From NCBI GenBank assembly GCA_022424925.1, contig JAKMGM010000073.1, positions 1 through 22,657 of the forward strand: a stretch of DNA of 22,657 bases, read 5' to 3'. This document shows, in pieces, positions 8,446 through 15,417 of the stretch (the first letter of the stretch is position 1; each line of letters begins with the position of its first letter). The notes under the pieces were generated by a model. It did no database searches and had not been told where the DNA came from. It was given only the letters and a program-made list of their open reading frames with translations. The stretch is from Candidatus Poseidoniaceae archaeon (GTDB lineage: Archaea > Thermoplasmatota > Poseidoniia > Poseidoniales > Poseidoniaceae). Position numbers and translations under genes: made by a program.

Positions 8446-8552
8446 TCTGTTCAAAAAACTTAATCATTTTTGCATGTTTATGTTGTCGAATCAAACAGTT
8501 TTTCAGCGAGCATTGATGGAAAAGGGAAGGTTCAACGCACTGAACAACCCGT

Positions 8553-9311
8553 TCAATCGTCGTAGACCACAGTTATCCAGTGTAGTATGTCGACGTTATC
8601 TTGTCCTTCATCGTACGTAACTTCGAGTTCATGTAGTAGATAGGTGTTAAAATGAATCGTATACCATTCTTTGGCATCTCCATCGTCAATGTAGGCCGTT
8701 AAGTCTTGACATATATCATCTAATTCATCAACGATATTCCAGGTGATTTGAACCGACTGTGAACTCGCATCTTGATTTTCGATGAAAGTTGGGTTTTCCA
8801 CAACTGAACGAATTTCAATCATTGTAGGGTGTATGCCCTCATTGACAGGACGTGGGTCGAAAGCCAGCGTTTTTGGTTCAGTTGTGTCGGTCTGAACCCA
8901 TTCTATTCTCAATTCAATGGGAACTGAAAAAACAAGGCTTTGATTGACATTGTTTTCATCGACAGCAAAGGCAGTGATGTTGTATGTTCCGTGGTCATAG
9001 AATTCGATGCTGATGTTCGTTTGAACTGTAGCATCGATGGTCACTGCGGGGCGGCCATCGTTCGTATCGATTCCAAACACTCGTAAATCGTTCTCAGAAA
9101 CGGTTGATTCGAAATCGAATTCAACCATCACGTTTGATTTTGAAACACGTTCACCGTCACTGTAGTATTCGAAAATCGAATCACTATTGGGGGTTATATC
9201 AACGCCGAGTTGGATGGCCCCTTCCGATGAATCGTTTGACAAGCATCCCGACAAACCTGCGAGCAGCAGGAAAAAAACAATCCACGTTTGTTGGAGTTGT
9301 CGCACAAACAT
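8553..9311 (-). CDS. Secreted lipoprotein of unknown function
   Basis: The 252-residue product has an N-terminal hydrophobic segment (residues 10-22) ending in the lipobox LSGC (Cys23), so it should be lipid-anchored on the outside of the cell membrane. The mature part is acidic, Thr/Asn-rich and beta-prone, with possible Ig-like pieces (NISIEFYDHGTYNITAFAVD; MIEIRSVVENPTF; SVQITWNIVDE), and has one further Cys near residue 200. No enzymatic motif is visible; binding or structural roles are possible. ATG at 9309-9311 is the default start. The TATA-like box at 9327-9334 is only about 20 nt away, however, which would suit the in-frame GTG at 9303-9305 better if the mRNA is leaderless. The gene is divergent from the coiled-coil gene. 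Confidence 0.75.
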   Translation of the reverse strand: MFVRQLQQTWIVFFLLLAGLSGCLSNDSSEGAIQLGVDITPNSDSIFEYYSDGERVSKSNVMVEFDFESTVSENDLRVFGIDTNDGRPAVTIDATVQTNISIEFYDHGTYNITAFAVDENNVNQSLVFSVPIELRIEWVQTDTTEPKTLAFDPRPVNEGIHPTMIEIRSVVENPTFIENQDASSQSVQITWNIVDELDDICQDLTAYIDDGDAKEWYTIHFNTYLLHELEVTYDEGQDNVDILHWITVVYDD

Positions 9312-9326
9312 TCTACGGACTCACCG

Positions 9327-9334
9327 TATAAAAT
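9327..9334 (-). promoter_or_regulatory. TATA-like box for the lipoprotein gene
   Basis: The minus strand reads ATTTTATA. Its centre is about 20 nt from the ATG at 9311 and about 26 nt from the in-frame GTG at 9305. Confidence 0.35.
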
Positions 9335-9415
9335 TACACGCATCTCTCTTTCCGTTTTGGAAACCCATACATGGCTATCAAACGGGCTTGTAGCCTCGCG
9401 TTCTTGTCGCGCTCC

Positions 9416-9422
9416 TTATCTA
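9416..9422 (+). promoter_or_regulatory. TATA-like box for the coiled-coil gene
   Basis: TTATCTA recurs from the ATPase promoter. Its centre is about 29 nt before ATG 9448 but only 17 nt before ATG 9436, so it favours the later start. Confidence 0.35.
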
Positions 9423-9447
9423 TGATGAGATATGCATGAATCACTGG

Positions 9448-11994
9448 ATGGGTACGATGGGAACGAGCGCTAGCAAGAACAGTGATGCTCTTGAAGAGGC
9501 TCGTAAGAAGCGAGAAAACACCTCGAAAGTATCGCTTTCAGCACTACGTTCTCAATTCACATCCACATCGACAACTACGCTGGACCAGGCTACTCTGACC
9601 AGTGCTCGTTTCCGTCAAGAGGAGCGCTTGCGTGCCGACCTTCGCCGCGAACGCCGTATTCGTCAACAAGCCATTGCCGAGCGTGTATCTGCCATGCAGG
9701 AAGCGCTTGCTACTGACCTTGCCGTACAACACGAACTCACTCTCGACTCCCTTGAAAAAGAAATGCGAGAAGAAATGGAACGCGACCTTAGCACCTTGGA
9801 GCGAGATTCTTTGGCCCGTGAAGAATCTCGTATGCGTGGTGAACTGGACCTGCGTCTTAACCGACAATTGGAATCCTTGCAAGATAAACTCGATGTCGAA
9901 CAGGACCGACGACTTGAAGAGCATAAAGCCCAACTCAAAGCCCAAATTGAAACGCAACTCCAAGACGAGCACCGTCAACGACTTGAGATTCAAAAAGAGC
10001 GCTTAGCGATGGAATACAATCAAGAATTGCAACGCCGAGTTCGTGAAATAGAAACGAATATCGAAATGGAAATGGAAGAGCGTTTCAAAGACATGGAGCT
10101 CGCAGAAATATCACGCCTTGAAGAAGGTCATGCCGCTCGGCTTGCCGAGCGAGAAGAACAACTACGGCGAGGCATCCGCACTCGATTAGAACAACAGCTC
10201 CGCTCTCGGCTTAAGCAACGAGAAGCTCGGCTTAAGGCAGAATATGAACGGCGCAGTCTACGACTTGAAGAGGACATTGCTGAACAGTTACAGGTTGAAC
10301 TTGAAGGTCAATTGCGAAAGGAGACCGAGGATCTTGAAGAGCGGATGCGTGAAGATGTCGAATTGGCAATTGCACGTCGTCGTGATGAATTGCGAGTAGA
10401 AATCGAGCAGCAATTGCAAACCCGTCATTCGGAACGATTGTCCGACCGCAAGTCAAGACTGCGTGAGAAGTACGATATTACCTTCTCGAAAGCCATTGAT
10501 GACATCTCTCGTTCTCTCAAATCAGATGTTGAATCTGAACTCGAAGTCCGTATGGATGAAGAGTTCACGAGTTACCGTAATGCCCGTGAAGCAGAAATCC
10601 AAAACCGTCTCGCTCGTTTCCGATACGAGCGAGAGGCAGAGTTACGTGAACAACTTGAATCGCAGTACGACGCAAAGAAAACCGACTGGTCCGAGCGTCT
10701 TGAGTTAGAATTCCAATCACGAGAAGCTTCTGCTCGCAAAGCAGTCATGTCGGAAATTGATGCTGGACTACGGAATGAACGCCTCACGTTTGAGACCGAC
10801 CTTGATCTCTTGAAGGAGGAGACCTCACTCGAACTTGAGGTCGAAATGGAAGAACGCCTCAATCAGTTCCGTGTACGAAAGGAAGAGGAAGTCGCAACAC
10901 AACTCGAACGGCAACTCGACAAGCGTGAAGAAATCATGCGCAACAAAGCTCTCATCGATGTCCGCAAGCGGGAGACACACATTCGTGCAGAAATTGAGGC
11001 ACAACTTGGCCTCAAACGTGCTGAAATCCGCACTCGCTTGCAGGGATTAAGCGAGAAGATGGATGCCTTCAAAGAAATGGCCGAAGATAAGATGCGCGAT
11101 GCCATCACAGGCCAAATTGAAGGTGAAATTAACGCTGAAGAAACAGACTTGAAGACCCGTGAGTCTGAATTCCGCGACCTCCAATCTACGGACACCCGCG
11201 CTGAAAAGCGACAAATGTGGATGCAATCGATCTCAGGCCAGGGTGCTGCTTCGACTGCCGGTGCCGTGAATCCATCCGCACTTGGGGCGCGCCCAGATGC
11301 ACTTGGGGCAACCGGAGGTCGCCCAATGCGTGGTATACTGGAAGGCCAACAGCAAGCACCTCAATCTCGCATGGGTCTAGGTGGAATGCGTACACCGATG
11401 ACCAGTTCCAAACCACTTCAACCGTTAACTGGCGTTCCATTGGCGAAACCAGTCAAGGCTCCGCTCGGTGGAGGTTTAGCCCAACAATTGCCTCAACCGG
11501 TTCAAAAATTGGTTCGAAAGCCTCTCCAGCCGATTTCCGCCCCGCAAGCAGAAACTCAACTTGAGCAAGCCCCTGAACCAGTGAGCGAATCGCACCCCGA
11601 AGCAGTTCAAGAGTCGATACCCGAGCCATTGGATGAGGCAGTGTCTGAACCGGTTCAAGACGAGATATTCACAGAAGAGGTCACCCATGACACGCTCGAC
11701 TCAGAGCAAGAGGAACCTGAAGAGGATTCAATGATGTCAGCGACGATGAGACCCATTACAGCAGTCCTCCAGGCGCACGAGGCACCCAAACCTGTTGAGA
11801 CCACGACACTGACGCCCCGCCCACCGCAATTGATTCCCAAGAAAGCGCGTGGTGCTCCACCGAAATCAAAGCCTGGAGAAGTCCCGACTTCAGTTTCGAC
11901 CTCAACCCTCAAGCCTGTACGGAAAATGACACCTCTGAAATTGACGAAGGTTTCCGAAGCAGATGAGCAAACTGACGCTTCCTCAGAAGAGTGA
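9448..11994 (+). CDS. Very long coiled-coil protein with Pro-rich tail, function unknown
   Basis: The product is 848 residues from ATG 9448; ATG 9436 would add four. A short Ser/Thr-rich head (to about residue 50) leads into about 540 residues of nearly unbroken charged helix rich in Glu, Arg, Leu and Gln, with no proline. This should form a long rod roughly 80 nm long (inference from 0.15 nm per residue). Segments such as RLEEHKAQLKAQI and RLKQREARLKAEY suggest a repeat of about 22 residues. A Gly/Pro/Gln-rich linker follows from about residue 600, then an acidic Pro/Glu tail and a basic Lys/Pro end. There is no signal peptide, membrane helix, Walker motif or cysteine, so it is cytoplasmic and not an SMC/Rad50 protein. 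It lies 57 nt upstream of a surface-protein gene on the same strand. Filament, scaffold or cell-shape roles are guesses. Confidence 0.85.
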   Translation: MGTMGTSASKNSDALEEARKKRENTSKVSLSALRSQFTSTSTTTLDQATLTSARFRQEERLRADLRRERRIRQQAIAERVSAMQEALATDLAVQHELTLDSLEKEMREEMERDLSTLERDSLAREESRMRGELDLRLNRQLESLQDKLDVEQDRRLEEHKAQLKAQIETQLQDEHRQRLEIQKERLAMEYNQELQRRVREIETNIEMEMEERFKDMELAEISRLEEGHAARLAEREEQLRRGIRTRLEQQLRSRLKQREARLKAEYERRSLRLEEDIAEQLQVELEGQLRKETEDLEERMREDVELAIARRRDELRVEIEQQLQTRHSERLSDRKSRLREKYDITFSKAIDDISRSLKSDVESELEVRMDEEFTSYRNAREAEIQNRLARFRYEREAELREQLESQYDAKKTDWSERLELEFQSREASARKAVMSEIDAGLRNERLTFETDLDLLKEETSLELEVEMEERLNQFRVRKEEEVATQLERQLDKREEIMRNKALIDVRKRETHIRAEIEAQLGLKRAEIRTRLQGLSEKMDAFKEMAEDKMRDAITGQIEGEINAEETDLKTRESEFRDLQSTDTRAEKRQMWMQSISGQGAASTAGAVNPSALGARPDALGATGGRPMRGILEGQQQAPQSRMGLGGMRTPMTSSKPLQPLTGVPLAKPVKAPLGGGLAQQLPQPVQKLVRKPLQPISAPQAETQLEQAPEPVSESHPEAVQESIPEPLDEAVSEPVQDEIFTEEVTHDTLDSEQEEPEEDSMMSATMRPITAVLQAHEAPKPVETTTLTPRPPQLIPKKARGAPPKSKPGEVPTSVSTSTLKPVRKMTPLKLTKVSEADEQTDASSEE

Positions 11995-12023
11995 ATCGGC
12001 TGCGAAGCCCCGAAGGGTACGCT

Positions 12024-12030
12024 TCATATT
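12024..12030 (+). promoter_or_regulatory. TATA-like box for the surface-protein gene
   Basis: TCATATT is centred 25 nt before the ATG at 12052, fitting a leaderless start and suggesting that this gene has its own promoter despite the short gap behind the coiled-coil gene. Confidence 0.35.
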
Positions 12031-12051
12031 GCTTGAGGTCCTCGCCCAACT

Positions 12052-14472
12052 ATGAAGAGGCCACTCGTCGTTCTCGTAGCGGTGTTGATGCTCCCAATGG
12101 CAGCACTACTTCCTCACGTTGCAGCGACCGGTGCGAATCTCGTTGATGCGGGCTATACCCAAGAGGCCGAACCGAGTTTTGTGTATTGGAAAGAGATGTT
12201 TGACGGGTCGATTCTTACGGTTGATACCGATGGTAACCTCAGCGTCAACAGTTTCAGCAATGGTATCCTCTTTCCACAATGGAGCATTGAGTTGAATGTT
12301 GATGCGAATGCAGCCCGCTTGGACGCAGCTCAACAACTCACCGTTGTTTGCCATGACAACGGCGCCTACACTGTACACATGGGGTTGCAAATTGCGAACC
12401 GGAATATTTCAACCAGTGATCCGGTAAACGATGCAGATTGGGATGAGGAAGGCGATCTGTGGTTGGCATTCTTTGCCGGGCGTCGTCGTGCTGAAGAGTT
12501 CGATAACGAAGGCCCAACTGGCGTAACCTCTCCGGTTGTTCAATCAGGAATCAATGCTTTCGACATCATCTCAGGAGGTAGAATTGTTCTCGGCTCCTAC
12601 GACACCAAAGTCTACATCGTCGATAATCAAGGCGTGAGCCTCGTATCACTCACGGATTCCAATGCAATCGTGAATGCAGTTCTCGAAGACCACAACGGCG
12701 ATTTACTCGTCGGTACAGCCAACGGTAAACTGTTCCGCTACAACACGGATTCATGGTCGGTAGAAACCTTAAGTTTGAGTCACGGTAAATCAATCGTCTC
12801 GATCGAAGAGTTCGGTAATTCGACGTACCACATAGGAACACAGGACGGAAAATTAACGCAAGTCCAAGTTCTTACGTTTGCGGAAGGGAGCACATACGCA
12901 TCTTCAGGGCGAGTTATCGGTTCACAGCAAGAATTTTCGGGCGAACTCTACATTGTGACATCGACAACGCTTTCATCCAAGATTCGTTTGTATGACTTGG
13001 ATACCGATGGTGACGGCTTTACCGACCAGAATGACGCTTTCCCATTGGAGTTCACCCAGTGGCTCGATATTGATGGCGATGGATATGGGGATAACCCGAA
13101 TGGATATCTGGCTGATGCGTTCCCTTACGAGTCATCGCAATGGGCTGATGCTGATGAAGACGGTTTCGGAGATAATCCCGAAGGATTCGAAGGAGACCAG
13201 TTTCCTGACAACGATGAACAGTGGCTTGACACCGATGGTGATGGCTTCGGTGACAATGTAAACGGCCGTGATGGCGACAAATTCAAACTTGAACCCTCGC
13301 AATGGGCCGATGCCGATCAAGACGGCTTTGGTGATAACGTAAATGGTATCACGCCAGATGCTTGTCCAACTGTCAATGGATTCTCGAATCAAGACCGTTA
13401 TGGATGTCTTGATTCAGATTTGGATGGCTGGTCGAATCCAACTTTGAATTGGACCGTGGAACAGGGTGCTGACGCACTTCCTCTGCAAAAATCACAATGG
13501 CGTGATGGTGATGGTGATGGCTACGGAGACAATTTGACGGGAGAGTTGGCCGATGACTGCAACTGGAAAGCAGGAACCTCCACCAAAGCATGGATTGCCA
13601 ATACATCGTCACCTGTCGGATTCATCGAAGTCCCATCGTACGGATGTGAAGATTTGGACGGTGATGGATGGGTTGACGTTACCGAATCACAGAACATGCA
13701 ATTAGACCCCAACGAACATTTCGACGGCGATAACGACGGTGTAGGTTCAAATTCCGATTATGACGACACACGCCCACTCGTGCAAACAGAGGAAGACCAC
13801 TGCCTCTTGAACTTCGATGACAATTCACTCGCATGCCAGGGCTGGAGGAACAAAGACTACCAAAATTACCTCTTACGAGAGAAGGATGAAGGTGAACCTG
13901 ATTTGAGTTTCATCGCCTGGAACACCAGTAAGAACGCTGGCTTGCTCGACAGCGATTCCGTTGATTCAAGTACCGTCCAACAGGTCGTACTGGTTGGAGG
14001 CGGGGCATTCCTCGTTCTCACGGCAGTTATTCTGGTTGTCGGCTTTATTGCAAAACGCAGAAAAACAAACTCACTTGTCAAAATGTACGGTGTTCCTTTC
14101 GTTCCTACTGAAAACCGTTCGGCTGAAAACGAGGCACTCGAAGGTACTGCAGGCCTTTCTGCACAAGGGGGAATCGTATCCGACGCTTCATGGGACGACG
14201 AAATTGAAGGTCTTGATTTCTCGGAAGTCCCCGATGAGTTCGCAGAAGAAAATACTGAAACACAGGCCGTGGACGCTGAAAGTTTGTATGGAACTGATGA
14301 CAGTTTGGAATCTATTGCTGGTGTTCCTAACTCAGCACAACCTGAGCCTGAACCAGAGGTGCCTCAAGCACCTGCGGAAGCCCCCCCATTGCCGCCAGGA
14401 GGTTTACCCGAGGGTTGGACAACCGACCAGTGGAAGTGGTACGGCCAAGAATGGCTTGACAAAAACCAATGA
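12052..14472 (+). CDS. Surface protein: beta-propeller, Asp-rich Ca-binding-like repeats, TM helix, Trp-rich cytoplasmic tail
   Basis: This is an 806-residue secreted protein anchored at its C-terminal side. Residues 1-25 are a signal peptide (KRP then a hydrophobic run to HVAAT). Residues about 35-310 hold propeller-like repeats (FDIISGGRIVLGSYDTKVYIVD; NGDLLVGTANGKLFRYNTDS). Residues 317-575 carry eight DxDxDG-type units, several 27 residues long and ending in QWx; these resemble thrombospondin type-3 or dockerin calcium loops. A membrane helix (about 646-667) ends in AKRRK. The cytoplasmic tail is acidic and closes with LPPGGLPEGWT and QWKWYGQEWL. Single Cys pairs in repeats 5-7 may form disulfides. 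The architecture suggests a calcium-stabilised stalk holding a propeller head outside the cell; ligand unknown. Confidence 0.88.
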   Translation: MKRPLVVLVAVLMLPMAALLPHVAATGANLVDAGYTQEAEPSFVYWKEMFDGSILTVDTDGNLSVNSFSNGILFPQWSIELNVDANAARLDAAQQLTVVCHDNGAYTVHMGLQIANRNISTSDPVNDADWDEEGDLWLAFFAGRRRAEEFDNEGPTGVTSPVVQSGINAFDIISGGRIVLGSYDTKVYIVDNQGVSLVSLTDSNAIVNAVLEDHNGDLLVGTANGKLFRYNTDSWSVETLSLSHGKSIVSIEEFGNSTYHIGTQDGKLTQVQVLTFAEGSTYASSGRVIGSQQEFSGELYIVTSTTLSSKIRLYDLDTDGDGFTDQNDAFPLEFTQWLDIDGDGYGDNPNGYLADAFPYESSQWADADEDGFGDNPEGFEGDQFPDNDEQWLDTDGDGFGDNVNGRDGDKFKLEPSQWADADQDGFGDNVNGITPDACPTVNGFSNQDRYGCLDSDLDGWSNPTLNWTVEQGADALPLQKSQWRDGDGDGYGDNLTGELADDCNWKAGTSTKAWIANTSSPVGFIEVPSYGCEDLDGDGWVDVTESQNMQLDPNEHFDGDNDGVGSNSDYDDTRPLVQTEEDHCLLNFDDNSLACQGWRNKDYQNYLLREKDEGEPDLSFIAWNTSKNAGLLDSDSVDSSTVQQVVLVGGGAFLVLTAVILVVGFIAKRRKTNSLVKMYGVPFVPTENRSAENEALEGTAGLSAQGGIVSDASWDDEIEGLDFSEVPDEFAEENTETQAVDAESLYGTDDSLESIAGVPNSAQPEPEPEVPQAPAEAPPLPPGGLPEGWTTDQWKWYGQEWLDKNQ
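13000..13776 (+). repeat. In-gene tandem repeats encoding DxDxDG calcium-loop-like units
   Basis: Eight units start with D-x-D-x-D-G/D variants: DTDGDG, DIDGDG, DADEDG, DTDGDG, DADQDG, DSDLDG, DGDGDG and DLDGDG. The second to fourth are 27 residues (81 bp) long; the others vary with insertions. Most share GDN plus an aromatic and a closing QW. The first, unit 1, starts at residue 317 of the surface protein. Confidence 0.85.
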
Positions 14473-14532
14473 GTATTGATTCGACAATAGACTACCAACA
14501 GGAACTTTGTTTCATTGACGCACCACGGCGGA

Positions 14533-14832
14533 ATGAACATGTCGAAAGCAACTACCCGTGACCCATGGATCGATAAAAACCGACTCTACAACCGTAAGAA
14601 ATCAGAAGTAGAGCATCTTATTGATGACGCAGAGGCGGAAATGAAGGTACAACACATCCGTTATCTCGAACGTAAGGAGCATGGTTCGCACAAAGATATG
14701 ATGCGCGCGCTCCTGAAATACACTCGGGCCAAAGCCGTTTACGATACGGTACGCTGGGTCGCTGTGGAGCGCGGGGCACCCCACCCGATGGCAGGAAAAT
14801 TTGCCAACCAATCAACGCCAAACAATCGGTAA
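14533..14832 (+). CDS. Small basic helical protein, unknown
   Basis: The product is 99 residues from ATG 14533; ATG 14539 (MSKATT) is equally possible, and the frame also has an upstream TTG at 14515. It is highly charged and probably all-helical (KSEVEHLIDDAEAEMKVQHIRYLERKEHG; MMRALLKYTRAKAVYDTVRW), with a flexible end. There is no cysteine, membrane segment or known motif. It follows the surface-protein gene by 60 nt on the same strand and may be co-transcribed. Its last 21 nt overlap the end of the convergent gene on the other strand. Coding-like composition and position support a real gene; function unknown. Confidence 0.6.
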   Translation: MNMSKATTRDPWIDKNRLYNRKKSEVEHLIDDAEAEMKVQHIRYLERKEHGSHKDMMRALLKYTRAKAVYDTVRWVAVERGAPHPMAGKFANQSTPNNR

Positions 14833-15072
14833 TGATTCTCGTAAGGCTCTGAGTTCTTCACCGGTGTAGACTGGTTTACCGTCTTGCTTCAGCGTGTTCA
14901 TAATCAGCCATAATACACCGTTCCAAGCGTTTGCGCCAGCGAAGATTTCGACGTACCCGCATGCCGCAGCTTCAAGCAATTTTCCCTCATCGGTATGCTC
15001 TGCAAACAATGCTCGAATGAGGTTCTTGGTGTCAAATTCGTAGCCTTTAGGGCGCCATTCCATCATGAGCAT
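14812..15072 (-). CDS. 86-residue protein translationally coupled to the RHH gene, unknown
   Basis: The ATG at 15070-15072 overlaps the TGA of the upstream RHH-like gene by one base (TGATG), which points to coupled translation and a joint function. The product is acidic/neutral with WRPKGYEFD, ALFAEHTDEGKLLEAAACGYVEIF, NGVLWLIMNTL and TGEELRALRESLP; it is probably a compact helical domain. I see no PIN, RelE, MazF, HEPN or GNAT motif, so a toxin role is unsupported. A second half of a partition or regulatory pair is equally possible. A later start (ATG at 15066 or 15063) would change only a few residues. The 3' end overlaps the convergent small gene by 21 nt. Confidence 0.6.
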   Translation of the reverse strand: MLMMEWRPKGYEFDTKNLIRALFAEHTDEGKLLEAAACGYVEIFAGANAWNGVLWLIMNTLKQDGKPVYTGEELRALRESLPIVWR

Positions 15073-15314
15073 CAAACCTTGAAGGGTGAAAGGTTGAGTC
15101 GATCGACAAGGTGTTCGACTTCAACATCGGCGATGGCTTTCATTCGTTCCCGTAGCGTATCGATTTCGCCATTCATTGTTTTCATTTTGTGGGCTCGTAC
15201 CAAGTCTGTTAGCAAATCATTGACACTCTTGTGTCCACTCATTGTTCGCATCGTGTTGAGTTGTCGTCGCACTTCGTAACTTACACTGACCGAAGTCATC
15301 CCTTCACCTGTCAT
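15072..15314 (-). CDS. Ribbon-helix-helix-like small DNA-binding protein
   Basis: The 80-residue product begins MTGEGMTSVSVSYEVRRQL. A short beta strand (TSVSVS), then helices VRRQLNTMRTM and SVNDLLTDLVRAHK, follow the ribbon-helix-helix layout seen in CopG, VapB-type antitoxins and archaeal SegB-like partition proteins. The rest is a helical tail, probably for oligomerisation. It lies 103 nt downstream of the ParA gene on the same strand and is coupled to an 86-residue protein. ATG 15314 sits 26 nt from a TATA-like CTATAG, fitting a leaderless start. ATG 15299 has AGGTGA just before it, so both starts are possible. A centromere-binding partner of ParA is the more interesting reading; antitoxin or simple repressor is the alternative. 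Confidence 0.7.
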   Translation of the reverse strand: MTGEGMTSVSVSYEVRRQLNTMRTMSGHKSVNDLLTDLVRAHKMKTMNGEIDTLRERMKAIADVEVEHLVDRLNLSPFKV

Positions 15315-15337
15315 GGCTATCCCGAACCTTCTCTGTT

Positions 15338-15343
15338 CTATAG
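15338..15343 (-). promoter_or_regulatory. TATA-like box for the RHH/86-aa gene pair
   Basis: The minus strand reads CTATAG inside GGCTATAGAAC, centred about 26 nt before ATG 15314. It suggests that the pair has its own promoter downstream of the ParA gene. Confidence 0.35.
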
Positions 15344-15417
15344 CCTACTTAACCTGCGCGAAAGGTTGCTGCCCCCAAACGATGATTTCAGGGGTCGTGT
15401 GAAGATACCGAGGCGAT

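Noticed and set aside
8414..8620. Forward 68-codon frame between the membrane protein and lipoprotein genes
   Set aside because: It overlaps the lipoprotein's 3' end, covers the membrane-protein promoter and shows no protein-like conservation signs.
9544..9993. Minus-strand frame of 149 codons opposite the coiled-coil gene
   Set aside because: Hydrophobic Phe/Leu-rich translation typical of the antisense of Glu/Lys/Arg codons; the forward protein is clearly coding.
13000..13776. CRISPR-like or intergenic direct repeat
   Set aside because: The 81-bp periodicity is in frame and explained by the repeated DxDxDG protein units; there are no identical repeats or spacers.
13961..14479. Forward frame of 172 codons within the surface-protein gene
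   Set aside because: It overlaps the TM helix and conserved tail of a well-supported protein in another frame and has no start signal.
14812..15314. VapBC or other known toxin-antitoxin module
   Set aside because: The RHH-like protein fits an antitoxin, but the coupled protein lacks PIN, RelE, MazF or HEPN residues; ParA upstream favours another reading.
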